From JAKACA01 sp963735115 (lineage in GTDB: Bacteria; Actinomycetota; Acidimicrobiia; Acidimicrobiales; Bog-793): 64,000 bases of DNA. Location: assembly GCA_963735115.1 (NCBI GenBank), contig CAVTJR010000001.1, positions 1,302,001-1,366,000 on the forward strand, read 5' to 3'. The notes below the pieces were generated by a model, which was given only the letters and a program-made list of their open reading frames with translations, did not search any database and was not told the DNA's origin. A program made the position numbers and the translations under genes. Positions 54,623 to 62,936 of the stretch are shown one piece after another (the stretch's first letter is position 1; each line of letters starts with the position of its first letter).

Positions 54623-55241
54623 GTGAAGGGAAGGATTCTGGCTGCTGCTCGGCGTCGCGGTCGGCATCGCAATTGGCGTCGGGCATTTGCCGTACTTTGC
54701 GGGCGCCGCCAGGTCGCTTTCGGACACCTCTCAGCGCATCGTCGGTTCGGCAGGCTCGTCACTGCTCCACTCGGTCGCGAAGCGGGGCTGGCTCCGCCGC
54801 CTCATCGAGGGTCTCTCCGCCGTCCTCGGTCTCCTCGTCCCGGGCGTGACGGCCCTTCTCCTCGTGGCTGCAGCCCGTTTGACGCTGCACCTCCGGCTCA
54901 TCGTGGGGTTGGTCGTGCTCGTCATCGGCATCGCCAGCTTTGGCTACCTCGCCCACGGTTTGGCCATCGGCACCGTCCTGCTCGCCCTGGGTGCCGCCGC
55001 CATCGTTGTGATGGCGACCGGACCGCTCGTGGCTGCGCCCCTGGCCGCGCTTGCTGCGTTGATCGGGACGGAGTTTCTTCCCCGGCTGGTCAGTGGACGC
55101 ACCTCGGTTTCGCACTCGTCCATCGTCACGCTTCACCGGGCGCTGTTCATGACCGCTGGATCGCCTATCTGGCTTGAGCTGGTGATGCTCGCCGTCGCAG
55201 CCGTGCCCTTCGCCATCGCTGCTCGCCTCGTCATCCGCTGA
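54623..55241 (+). CDS. Integral membrane protein, one-base frameshift near start
   Basis: A 205-residue protein once the frame is corrected. GTG 54623 with GAGGAG reads VKG, then loses frame within AAGGGAAGGATTC (54626-54638). Removing one base there gives a start of the type VKGxFWLLLGVAVGIAIGVGHLPYFAG, completing a first membrane segment. About four more follow (LSAVLGLLVPGVTALLLVAA; LIVGLVVLVIGIASFGYLAHG; LAIGTVLLALGAAAIVVMATG; LVMLAVAAVPFAIAARLV). As written, the in-phase frame starts only at TTG 54687. No family is recognised. Confidence 0.7.
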
Positions 55242-55291
55242 TCGCCGCTCGCGCTTGACCATGCCCTTGGGGCAGGGAGCAAGATCGAGAG

Positions 55292-56143
55292 GTGCCACCG
55301 GAGCCGACCAACGAACTGATGAGCAGCGGCGAGTTCGCTCGACGTTCACGGCTGAGTGTCAAGGCGCTCCGGATCTACGACAAGATCGGTCTGCTCCGGC
55401 CGCTCGATGTGGGACCGAACAACGGGTATCGCCGCTACGGAGTCGATCAGCTCCGAACGGCTCGGCTCATCGCCATGTTGCGCGGCATCGACATGAGCCT
55501 GTCCGAGATCGGATCGTTGCTGACCGATCTTCGCACGGCCCCCGATTGCGCTGCCGATCGGCTCAACCGGCATTTGGTCGAGTTGGAGGCTCGTCACACG
55601 GGCCGCAGGTCCCTGGTCCGTCATGTCCAGGCGATTTTGAGAGAGGAAGAACACGCGATGTTTCCCGTTCAGACCCGCCACGTGCCTGCCAGGCGACTGA
55701 TGTCGATTCAACGCCGACTGCACGCCTCGGAGACCGACGCTTTTGTTCGCGAGGCGAAGAACGCCTTCGCTGAACATTTGGGCGGTGCCGCCGCGACCGG
55801 GCCATTCAGCCTGATCTTTCACGGCGTTGTCGACCAGGACAGTGATGGACCCCTGGAGGCGACGCTCGTCTGCCCAGACGATGTGGAGCCCACGGAGCTC
55901 ATCGGGATCCGCACCGAGGCAGCCCACGACGAAGCCTTCACCACGATCACGAAGGCTCAGTGGGAGTATCCGGCGATCCTCGCAGCCTACGACGCCGTTG
56001 CCTGCTCGCCCGAGGCGATGGCCCGTCCCGGAAGTCGATTGTCTTGTCGAGAGGTGTACCTCGCCGAACCAGACGCCATCGGGGACGACGAACGGATCTG
56101 CGACATCGCCTTCCCGCTCGGGGAGCGAACCGGTCCCCGGTAG
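55292..56143 (+). CDS. MerR family regulator with effector-binding domain
   Basis: A 283-residue activator. Residues 9-75 form the MerR HTH: MSSGEFARRSRLSVKALRIYDKIGLLRPLDVGPNNGYRRYGVDQL in outline, ending with the typical NGYRRY wing. A coiled-coil-like helix (LNRHLVELEARHTGRRSLVRHVQAILREEE) sets the dimer. The C-terminal half (VQTRHVPARRLMSIQRRL onward) is a GyrI/BmrR-like drug-binding fold. MerR proteins bind the -10/-35 spacer of target promoters; no obvious efflux gene is adjacent. GTG 55292 start. Confidence 0.9.
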   Translation: MPPEPTNELMSSGEFARRSRLSVKALRIYDKIGLLRPLDVGPNNGYRRYGVDQLRTARLIAMLRGIDMSLSEIGSLLTDLRTAPDCAADRLNRHLVELEARHTGRRSLVRHVQAILREEEHAMFPVQTRHVPARRLMSIQRRLHASETDAFVREAKNAFAEHLGGAAATGPFSLIFHGVVDQDSDGPLEATLVCPDDVEPTELIGIRTEAAHDEAFTTITKAQWEYPAILAAYDAVACSPEAMARPGSRLSCREVYLAEPDAIGDDERICDIAFPLGERTGPR

Positions 56144-56150
56144 CTCCGCC

Positions 56151-56645
56151 TCACGACGCAGCGGGGAGGTAGATGTCGGCCTGCCATCCTCTGATGGGCC
56201 GAGGAGCGCTCAGCGCACCGACGGCCCGCAGTGCCCAAACGAGCACCTGCTCATAGGGTTCGTCCGAAGGAAGGCGAAGGACGAGCCCGCGACGCGGGTG
56301 ATCCTGTTCGACCACCCAGGTCTCCGGAACTGGGACGGCAAGCGACTGCAGCTGAGCGACGGCGCGACGGGCGGTGACGTGGGTGATTCCGAGGCTCGGG
56401 CGGGTGGGCCCACGGCGATCGTGGCCCCCGGGGATCCAGGTGCACATCGTGACACCGATACTCCCGCCACCGAGCAACGTGAAGAACCCGAGCGAGGTCG
56501 GCCTCTCGTCATTCTCCGCGATGCTAGGTATCAGGTTGATCCATCCATCTCCGGCGCCGGAGAGCCGCGCCATGCCCGTGACTATTCGCGTGAGGTCGTT
56601 GGCGTTGAACACCACTCGCTCGATCTGTCGTAGCTTGCGAGCCAC
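56151..56645 (-). CDS. Hypothetical protein
   Basis: A 164-residue protein with no recognised family. It begins MARKLRQIERVVFNANDLTRIVTGMARLSGAGDGWINLIP and has a mixed alpha/beta pattern, with a GGGSIGVTMCTWIPGGHD stretch and a C-terminal WQADIYLPAAS. GTG 56645 is the only start near the frame opening. It converges with the MerR gene and is divergent from the aldo/keto reductase at 56678. No membrane segment or signal peptide is seen. Confidence 0.65.
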   Translation of the reverse strand: MARKLRQIERVVFNANDLTRIVTGMARLSGAGDGWINLIPSIAENDERPTSLGFFTLLGGGSIGVTMCTWIPGGHDRRGPTRPSLGITHVTARRAVAQLQSLAVPVPETWVVEQDHPRRGLVLRLPSDEPYEQVLVWALRAVGALSAPRPIRGWQADIYLPAAS

Positions 56646-56677
56646 GCGAGGAGTATCGCAGTTGCTAGGTTTCCGCG

Positions 56678-57703
56678 GTGTCCTACGTCGCCGCCGAGAA
56701 CCGTTATGAGCGAATCGAGTACCGCCGCTGCGGTCGCAGTGGCCTGAAGCTTCCCCTGATCTCGCTCGGGTTGTGGCAGAACTTCGGTGACGCTCGGCCG
56801 CTCGACGAGATCAACGAGATGCTGACGAGGGCTTTCGACCTCGGAATCACCCATTTCGACCTGGCCAACAACTACGGCCCGCCCTACGGGGCGGCGGAAT
56901 CCAACGTCGGCAAGGTCTTGAGCAAGGACCTCGCTGCGTACCGCGACGAGCTCGTCATCTCGAGCAAGGCGGGCTATGACATGTGGCCCGGCCCCTACGG
57001 GGACTGGGGCTCGCGCAAGTACCTTCTCGCGAGCCTCGAGGCCAGCTTGCGGCGGATGCGGCTCGAGTATGTGGACATCTTCTACTCCCATCGTTTTGAC
57101 CCGGAGACCCCGCTCGAGGAGACGATGGGGGCACTGGATGCTGCAGTGCGCCAGGGCAAGGCACGATACGTCGGGATCTCGTCCTATTCCGCTGAGCGGA
57201 CAGTGGAAGCCGCCGGCATCCTCTCGGACCTTGGCACTCCACTCCTGATCCATCAGCCGTCGTATTCAATGTTCAATCGCTGGATCGAATCGGGACTCCT
57301 CGATACCCTCGGTGAGCTGGGCGTCGGTTGCATCGCCTTTTCTCCCCTGGCGCAAGGGCTGCTCACCGACCGCTACCTGGGGGGAGTCCCTTCCGGCTCC
57401 CGAGCTAGCCAGGCGGGCTCGCTGGACCGCGCTTGGCTCAACGAGGCGACCCTCGCGAAGGTACGCGCTCTCAACGAGATCGCCCAGAATCGGGGCCAGA
57501 CACTTGCGCAAATGGCCTTGGCCTGGTCGCTGCGGGACCCGCGGGTGACGTCGACCTTGATCGGAGCGAGCAGCTTGGGACAGCTCGAGCAGAACGTGGC
57601 GGCGGTGGACGTGCGTGGCTTTTCTCCAGAGGAGCTGAAGGAGATCGACCTCTACGCGACTGAGAGCGGAGTCAACATCTGGGCAGCGTCGAGCGCCGAC
57701 TGA
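56678..57703 (+). CDS. Aldo/keto reductase, YghZ/L-glyceraldehyde-3-phosphate reductase type
   Basis: A 341-residue NADPH-dependent reductase. Start region RYERIEYRRCGRSGLKLPLISLGLWQNFG and the catalytic Asp/Tyr in HFDLANNYGPPYGAAE match the YghZ branch of AKR14. Lys is in VISSKAGYDMWPGPYGDWGS and His in YVDIFYSHRFDPETP. The C-terminal cofactor loop is TSTLIGASSLGQLEQNVAAV. YghZ-type enzymes reduce methylglyoxal and L-glyceraldehyde 3-phosphate, so aldehyde detoxification is plausible. GTG 56678 start. Confidence 0.92.
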   Translation: MSYVAAENRYERIEYRRCGRSGLKLPLISLGLWQNFGDARPLDEINEMLTRAFDLGITHFDLANNYGPPYGAAESNVGKVLSKDLAAYRDELVISSKAGYDMWPGPYGDWGSRKYLLASLEASLRRMRLEYVDIFYSHRFDPETPLEETMGALDAAVRQGKARYVGISSYSAERTVEAAGILSDLGTPLLIHQPSYSMFNRWIESGLLDTLGELGVGCIAFSPLAQGLLTDRYLGGVPSGSRASQAGSLDRAWLNEATLAKVRALNEIAQNRGQTLAQMALAWSLRDPRVTSTLIGASSLGQLEQNVAAVDVRGFSPEELKEIDLYATESGVNIWAASSAD

Positions 57704-57824
57704 GGAGCAGACACCGTGACCCGACGCGGTGCCGACATCGGCCGCAGCCAGGAGTGGACTGCGCTGCCCGCGAAGCAGTTCAAGGCGTCGAGCGAGCGCC
57801 GCGGAGTTTGACGAAGATGCCGTC

Positions 57825-58643
57825 ATGAGCGAGAAATACGTGCACGGCTATCACCCGAGGGAGAACGAGCGCTTGCAGGATCAGGCCGGAACGCTCATCG
57901 GCCTCCTGCACGCCGACACCGCCTACCCTGAGGGAAGCACGGTGCTCGAGGTTGGGTGCGGCGTCGGCGCCCAGACCAGCCCGTTGGCGCAACGGAGCGC
58001 GGGTGCTCGGTTCACGTCGGTTGATGTGTCCGCCGACTCGATCGCCGAGGCCGAGCGAAGGATCGATCATGCGGGCATCACCAACGTGGAGTTTCGACGA
58101 GCCGACATCTTCGCCCTGCCCTTCGACCCCGAGTCCTTCGACCATGTTTTCGTCTGTTTCGTGTTGGAGCACATCGCCCGGCCCATCGATGCCTTGGCGC
58201 TACTTGGCGGCCTGCTCAAGCCCGGCGGCACGATCACCGTGATCGAAGGGGATCATGGATCGACCTATTTCTATCCCGACAACCCCGCCGCCCAGGCGGC
58301 GATCCGGTGTCAAGTCGAGCTTCAGCGCAGGGCCGGCGGCAATGCGCTCATCGGCCGACAGCTCTACCCGCTCATGGTCGAGGTGGGCTTCGATGCGGTC
58401 CGTGTCTCGCCTCGGACGGTGTACGTGGACTCGAGCCACCCTGACCTCGTCGAGGCATTCACGAGGAGAACGTTCACCGCGATGATCGAAGGCGTTCGTG
58501 AGCAGGCGATTTCAGCGGGTCTGATCGAGCCGGAGCGCTTTGACGCCGGGGTGCAAGGTCTGCGGCGGACGACCGAGGCGGACGGCGTGTTCTGCTACAC
58601 GTTCTTCAAGGGCGTGGCAAAGAAGAGGCGGGACACCTCGTAA
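57825..58643 (+). CDS. Class I SAM-dependent methyltransferase (UbiE/type-11)
   Basis: A 272-residue methyltransferase. MSEKYVHGYHPRENERLQDQAGTLIGLL opens it, and VLEVGCGVGAQTSPLAQ is SAM motif I. Acidic SVDVSADS ends beta-2, and LKPGGTITVIEGDHGS closes the core. A longer C-terminal part (residues 150-272) may form the substrate cap. ATG 57825 gives the canonical opening; an in-frame extension to 57729 has an unrelated Arg/Ser-rich leader. It lies 121 bp after the AKR gene. Acceptor unknown. Confidence 0.9.
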   Translation: MSEKYVHGYHPRENERLQDQAGTLIGLLHADTAYPEGSTVLEVGCGVGAQTSPLAQRSAGARFTSVDVSADSIAEAERRIDHAGITNVEFRRADIFALPFDPESFDHVFVCFVLEHIARPIDALALLGGLLKPGGTITVIEGDHGSTYFYPDNPAAQAAIRCQVELQRRAGGNALIGRQLYPLMVEVGFDAVRVSPRTVYVDSSHPDLVEAFTRRTFTAMIEGVREQAISAGLIEPERFDAGVQGLRRTTEADGVFCYTFFKGVAKKRRDTS

Positions 58644-58786
58644 CTCAACAAATACTGTCAGATCCCAGAGCGCGACGCGCTCCAGCTGTGCGATTCACCC
58701 GAGCAGTGCTGGGTTTACGATCGGCACGAGACTGACGCCTGAGGCGCGGTGTCAATTATCTCCACTTCTTTCGTGGCAATCCGACC

Positions 58787-59428
58787 TCACCTGTCCGACG
58801 CCGCTCGAGTTCGTACCAGCGACGACTCGGGCAGCAGATGCAGAGCTGCGTCGATGAGGAGTGTCGCGCCGATGGCGACCGCGGCGCCCCCGAGAACGTC
58901 GGTCGCGTAGTGGTAGCGAAGCAGGATGAGGCAGATTGCGACTGAGACGTCGACGCCGGTGCCGATGACGAAGGCGAGCTTCCGCCAGCACGGTGGCACG
59001 GCGAGTGCGGCTGCAGCCACAACAGCAGCGGTGGCGGCCATGTGGCCTGAGGGGTAGGCGAGCCCGTGCACGTCGCCGGTAGGGACGGGCCGGCCGACGA
59101 GCGGCTTCATGACGTACTCCGTGATGGCGAGCGCAACCGCCGGCGCCACGAGGCACACCGCTGCTCTTCTGCGGTCCCAGAACAGGGCCAGGACGCAGGA
59201 GAAGGCGGCTCCGAGCACGAGTGCGCCCGGAATCCCGCGCGCCACAATCCAATGAAGTAGACGGCTGTTCGACTCGTTCGGCAGCACCCACTCAACCAGA
59301 CGGTCAAGCGGTGTCGAACCTGGGAAGAGCGCGAAATACAGGCAGCCGATGGCGGCGACGACGAGGAGCACGAACCCCGTGATCACGCGCCTTGACGGCG
59401 TGCCGATCAGATGTGTAGCGATCACCAT
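58787..59428 (-). CDS. PAP2-family phosphatase
   Basis: A 213-residue membrane phosphatase with about five to six hydrophobic helices. The three PAP2 signatures are present: KPLVGRP near residue 107, YPSGHM near 123 and RYHYATDVLGG near 169, giving the Arg/His/Asp phosphatase site on the outer face. Family members dephosphorylate phosphatidic acid, undecaprenyl pyrophosphate or phosphoinositol lipids. ATG 59428 is taken; the frame upstream to 59605 encodes an unlikely Arg-rich leader. The upstream DNA holds a repeat-protein remnant. Confidence 0.88.
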   Translation of the reverse strand: MVIATHLIGTPSRRVITGFVLLVVAAIGCLYFALFPGSTPLDRLVEWVLPNESNSRLLHWIVARGIPGALVLGAAFSCVLALFWDRRRAAVCLVAPAVALAITEYVMKPLVGRPVPTGDVHGLAYPSGHMAATAAVVAAAALAVPPCWRKLAFVIGTGVDVSVAICLILLRYHYATDVLGGAAVAIGATLLIDAALHLLPESSLVRTRAASDR

Positions 59429-59542
59429 GCCTGGCCGGCCGACGCCGGCGGCGGGTACAGCGCGCGAAAGCCGACGCCGGTCATCGCCGTAGGGTATCCA
59501 ACCTCGGCTCCGCCGTCTGCGAGCAGGGCGGACAAGAAGGAC

Positions 59543-59670
59543 AGCGACGGCGCCTCGGCGGCTCTGTCGGGGACCACTGCTCATTGGTGGGTTTGCCCTC
59601 AACACGGATTCCGGTGCCGCCTACATCTACAAGAAAGGCACGTCGGGCTGGCCGAAGACGCGCTTGGTAG
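59543..59670 (+). pseudogene. Remnant of an FG-GAP/integrin-like repeat protein
   Basis: In frame 1, SDGASAALSGTTA is read, then after a small shift LIGGFALNTDSGAAYIYKKG, followed by TSGWPKTRLVE. This matches the repeating unit DxFGxSVALSGTTALIGG...GAAYIYxKGTSGWP of bacterial FG-GAP/PKD-type surface proteins. Only about 40 codons survive, with no start, in the gap between the PAP2 and GNAT genes. It looks like debris of a lost large gene. Confidence 0.5.
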
Positions 59671-59688
59671 AGGCCTCGCAGCGAACGC

Positions 59689-60255
59689 TCAGACCGGATC
59701 GACCACCCTCGTCACGATCCATGCGTGCTTCCCAACCTGCCGGCCGCGGGTGAATCCGTACTGCTCGAAGAGTTCGACGGTCGCGCTGAACAGGAAACGG
59801 CCGGGCGCCTCGCGGCCGGTGGTCACCTCGGGGATGGCCTCGACGAGGCCGCCGCCGGCATGGGCGATCTGGTCGAGGGCGCCTTCCAGCGCCGCCCGTG
59901 CGATGCCCAGACCGCGGTGTTTCTTGTCGACGTAAAAGCAGGTGATCCGCCAATCCGGAGGCGACTGCGCCTCCTTCTCGTACTCGCGCTTGTGCTTGAT
60001 GCCCGGGAGCTCCTCGGGGCTGCCGTACTGGCACCAGCCCTGTGCGGCACCGTCCTCGTCGAGGACGAGCGCGGCGTGAGCGCGACCTGTCCGGACCCGG
60101 TCCTCTTTAACCGCGCGATAGCTGATCCCCTTCTGGCCGCACTCCGGGTGGTAACCGATGCACCAGCAGCCGCCGAAGATCCCGTTGTTGCGCTCGACGA
60201 GCTCCGCGAACACGTCCCACGTGGAGGCGTCGAGGGGTCGGATCGTGTAGGTCAT
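59689..60255 (-). CDS. GNAT family N-acetyltransferase
   Basis: A 188-residue acetyltransferase. RITCFYVDKKHRGLGIARAALEGAL is motif A with the acetyl-CoA-binding R-G-L-G-I-A loop, and ELFEQYGFTRGRQVGKHAWIVTRVV is the C-terminal motif B. The N-terminal segment has an unusual Cys/Trp-rich strand (NNGIFGGCWCIGYHPECGQK). ATG 60255 with AAAGGA upstream is preferred to 60318. Substrate unknown. Confidence 0.86.
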   Translation of the reverse strand: MTYTIRPLDASTWDVFAELVERNNGIFGGCWCIGYHPECGQKGISYRAVKEDRVRTGRAHAALVLDEDGAAQGWCQYGSPEELPGIKHKREYEKEAQSPPDWRITCFYVDKKHRGLGIARAALEGALDQIAHAGGGLVEAIPEVTTGREAPGRFLFSATVELFEQYGFTRGRQVGKHAWIVTRVVDPV

Positions 60256-60366
60256 CCTCGAGTCCTTTCGAGCGCGAAAATGCTCCCATCTTCCCGACTC
60301 GTGAGCCACGAAGCCCACGCTTGCTCGCCGCTCGGCCAGCAGGCGGGCCCTGACTGCGGCGCCATG

Positions 60367-61053
60367 TCAGCCCTCGGCAGCCGCTGCAGCAAGGAGCGAG
60401 GCGAGCTCGATCGGCTTGCTGATCATGGGCCAGTGGCCCGAGTCGATGTCGACGAAGGCAAGGTGCTTGGCCTTGGCGAGCTCCGGCACGTCACCGCCGT
60501 CGATCCACTCGTGAGCCTGAGCGGGGGTGAATTCGGGGCACACGAGAACGACCGGGACGTCGAACCGTCGCTCGTCCGTCAGACGCACCGCGCCCTTGGT
60601 TACCCCTTCGGGAACGGGGATCGCAGCAGACGCGATGCTGGCCCTCGCCTCCTCGTCGAGGTCAGCGGAGTCTGGTCCCTCGAAGGCGCCCCAGCCGGGG
60701 AAGGGCATGACGCCGTCCTTCGGCTCGAAGAAGGCGGCGTAGGACTCCCCGCCGGCCGCCGGGAAGCCGCCGATGAGTACGACCTTGGCCACCTTCTCAG
60801 GTCGCGCGTCGGCGGCCAGCCAAGCCAGGGTGCAGGCGGCGGAATGCCCCACCACCATGGGCTTTTCGGACGCTGAGTCCACGGCGGCGAGCACAGCTGC
60901 CACCTGGTCGTCGAGCGTGGCGGCCGCAGATCCGTCGCCCTGACCCGGGAGGGTGAGCGGCACGGGGCGGTGGCCGAGTGCCTCGAGGGCGGGCACGACA
61001 TCGTCCCATGCGGATCCGTCGAGCCACAGGCCGGCAATCAGAAGGATGTCCAA
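60367..61053 (-). CDS. Alpha/beta hydrolase
   Basis: A 228-residue alpha/beta hydrolase. MDILLIAGLWLDGSAWDDVVPAL gives the HG-like oxyanion region, MVVGHSAACTLAW the nucleophile Ser near 74 and IDSGHWPMISKP the catalytic His. VLVCPEFTPAQAHEWI carries the likely acid. It resembles small esterases of the EstC/salicylate-binding type. TTG 61053 follows a GAGAGGA site and is two bases after the stop of the DinB gene, so the two are one operon. Substrate unknown. Confidence 0.85.
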   Translation of the reverse strand: MDILLIAGLWLDGSAWDDVVPALEALGHRPVPLTLPGQGDGSAAATLDDQVAAVLAAVDSASEKPMVVGHSAACTLAWLAADARPEKVAKVVLIGGFPAAGGESYAAFFEPKDGVMPFPGWGAFEGPDSADLDEEARASIASAAIPVPEGVTKGAVRLTDERRFDVPVVLVCPEFTPAQAHEWIDGGDVPELAKAKHLAFVDIDSGHWPMISKPIELASLLAAAAAEG

Positions 61054-61055
61054 GA

Positions 61056-61856
61056 TCAGTCCTCTCTCTCCAGTGAGGTCAGATCACGCTCGGCGTAGAG
61101 CCGGTGCTCCCATTCCTCGTTGAGCACGATGCGGAGGCACTCTTTGAACGAGAAGTTCTCCACCCGGGGCCAGCCGGGCTCGGTACGAGTCACCTCGGAG
61201 GCGAGTCGGTCGTCGGTGAGTGATTCCATGACGTGGTGGACCATCGCCTGGCGTTCACGGCGGACCGTGAGCACCTCGTCGAGGGAGGGTCGAGCCTCGC
61301 CGTCCCACGGGACACCGTCCCACCCGGGCGCCTCGTCCCACGGCAGGTCCAACTCGTGCCAAGGCGAGACGTTGCCGAGGATCATCCGGCCCACCCAGGC
61401 CGCGCTGGCGAAGTTGAGGTGACGCAGGGTCTGAATGAAAGACCACTCGTCGCCGACGCTGAGGTGGAGCGCCGCTTCAGGGAACGTCCTCGCACGCGCG
61501 ACGGTTCCCTCCCACAGCCGCTCCAGGGTTGCCCAAGCCTCCCGGAACCCGTCGCTGTCGTCGGGGCGCATCCTCGCCCGCTCGGGCATGCGGCGGTTCA
61601 GCTCGGCGTCGACGAGCGGGGCGATGTCGACGCCGTTCACGACGACGTTCTGCAGCTCGCCGCTGATGTCGACATCGACCAGCTCGACACCGCGCATGCG
61701 GCTCTGGTTGAACAGGGCGCCGCGGACCTGCGCCCCGGAGAGGTCGACCGCGTGCATGCTGGCGCCATTGAGGAGCACTTCGGTGAAAGTGGCGCCCCGC
61801 AGGCTCACGCGATCGAAGCGTGCTCCGGTGAGGTCCTGCTCGCTGAACTCGGTCAT
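61056..61856 (-). CDS. Pentapeptide-repeat and DinB-domain fusion protein
   Basis: A 266-residue two-domain protein. Residues 1-80 are pentapeptide-like repeats with an A/V(D/R)L.. period (DLTGARFDRVSLRGATFTEVLLNGASMHAVDLSGAQVRGALF). The remainder is a DinB four-helix bundle with the metal His set in TLRHLNFASAAW and VHHVMESL, and NEEWEHRLYAERDL near the end. DinB proteins bind a divalent metal; some are thiol transferases for mycothiol or bacillithiol. It is divergent from a WYL regulator, which may control it, and coupled to the hydrolase at 61053. ATG 61856. Confidence 0.85.
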   Translation of the reverse strand: MTEFSEQDLTGARFDRVSLRGATFTEVLLNGASMHAVDLSGAQVRGALFNQSRMRGVELVDVDISGELQNVVVNGVDIAPLVDAELNRRMPERARMRPDDSDGFREAWATLERLWEGTVARARTFPEAALHLSVGDEWSFIQTLRHLNFASAAWVGRMILGNVSPWHELDLPWDEAPGWDGVPWDGEARPSLDEVLTVRRERQAMVHHVMESLTDDRLASEVTRTEPGWPRVENFSFKECLRIVLNEEWEHRLYAERDLTSLERED

Positions 61857-61926
61857 GGATATCACCCTAGGACCAGTTCCGGACGATCTACTTCCGGTTC
61901 ATCTCGTGACCATCTAGTCTGTTCGT

Positions 61927-62889
61927 GTGGCGACCGATCTCAGCCCCACCGCACGAGCTCTGCGTGCCCTCGAGATCCTCCAGACCCGCCCCGGAACGAC
62001 GGCCGACGAACTCGGCGAGAGGTTGGGCGTAACGGAGCGGGCGGCGCGTCGGTATGTCGGGATCCTCCGGGAGGCGGGCATCCCCGTCGAGTCAGCCCGG
62101 GGCCCCTACGGCGGGTACCGGCTTGGGCGCGGGGCACGGCTGCCTCCGGTCGTCTTCACGGAGACCGAAGCACTTGGTCTGGTCATGGCGGTGCTCGACG
62201 GCCAGCCTGCAGCCACCGACGACGACGACCTCGTCGGTTCTGCCCTCGGCAAGGTCATCCGGGCATTGCCCGAGAGCGTCGGGCGGCAAGCGGCGGCGCT
62301 GCGAGAGCACGCCTCAGCTGCGCCCGACAGGCACTCGGCCCGTCCAGATCCCGCTATCACCAGCGCACTCGTCGCTGCCGTCGCGTCCCGACGTCGAGTG
62401 CTGGTCACGTATCGGAGCGAGTCCGGCAACGAGTGGGATGCCGAGGTGGCCCCCTGGGCGGTCGTCGTCCGCTACGGGCGCTGGTACCTCCTGTGTCACT
62501 CCCAACGCGCGGACGCGATCCGCACTTACCGGGTCGACCGGATCCGAGCCGTCCAGCAGACAGCGCACGAGTTCGAGCCGCCCGCCGGCCTGGAGCCGGT
62601 AACCGCACTGGAGGAGAACTTGGGCACTGGGTGGGAGTTGCCCACCCGCGTTGTGTTCGACGCTCCACTGGCTGCGGTTGCGCCGTGGATCCGACCTCCC
62701 ATGGGACGGATCGAACCGTCGGGAGACGGCTGCGTGCTCGTCGGCAGCACGAGCAATCCGGCGATGTATGCCCAGGAGTGGTTGGCGAGCGTGCCGTTCG
62801 CCTTCCGCGTTGATGGCGGGCAAGAACTCCGTGCCGCCGTGGCGACGCTCGCTGAGCGTTTCGCAGCCGCTGTGGCCGACCAACCCTGA
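61927..62889 (+). CDS. HTH-WYL (YafY/DeoR-like) transcriptional regulator
   Basis: A 320-residue regulator. Residues 8-60 are a winged HTH (ALRALEILQTRPGTTADELGERLGVTERAARRYVGILREAG in outline) with the YGGYRLGRGARLPP linker of the YafY group. The middle WYL-type domain contains VLVTYRSESG and RYGRWYLLCHSQR, and a C-terminal ligand-binding part ends the protein. WYL proteins sense nucleic-acid or nucleotide signals and often control stress or defence genes. It is divergent from the pentapeptide-DinB operon with a 70-bp gap. GTG 61927 start. Confidence 0.92.
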   Translation: MATDLSPTARALRALEILQTRPGTTADELGERLGVTERAARRYVGILREAGIPVESARGPYGGYRLGRGARLPPVVFTETEALGLVMAVLDGQPAATDDDDLVGSALGKVIRALPESVGRQAAALREHASAAPDRHSARPDPAITSALVAAVASRRRVLVTYRSESGNEWDAEVAPWAVVVRYGRWYLLCHSQRADAIRTYRVDRIRAVQQTAHEFEPPAGLEPVTALEENLGTGWELPTRVVFDAPLAAVAPWIRPPMGRIEPSGDGCVLVGSTSNPAMYAQEWLASVPFAFRVDGGQELRAAVATLAERFAAAVADQP

Positions 62890-62936
62890 CAGCTCTGCCG
62901 CTTCGGCCCCGGCAACGCAGGAGGATCGTTCCTGCC

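Noticed and set aside
54623..55177. 184-codon frame starting at GTG 54623 as written
   Set aside because: After four codons it becomes Arg/His-rich; the adjacent phase carries five membrane segments, so this is the shifted frame.
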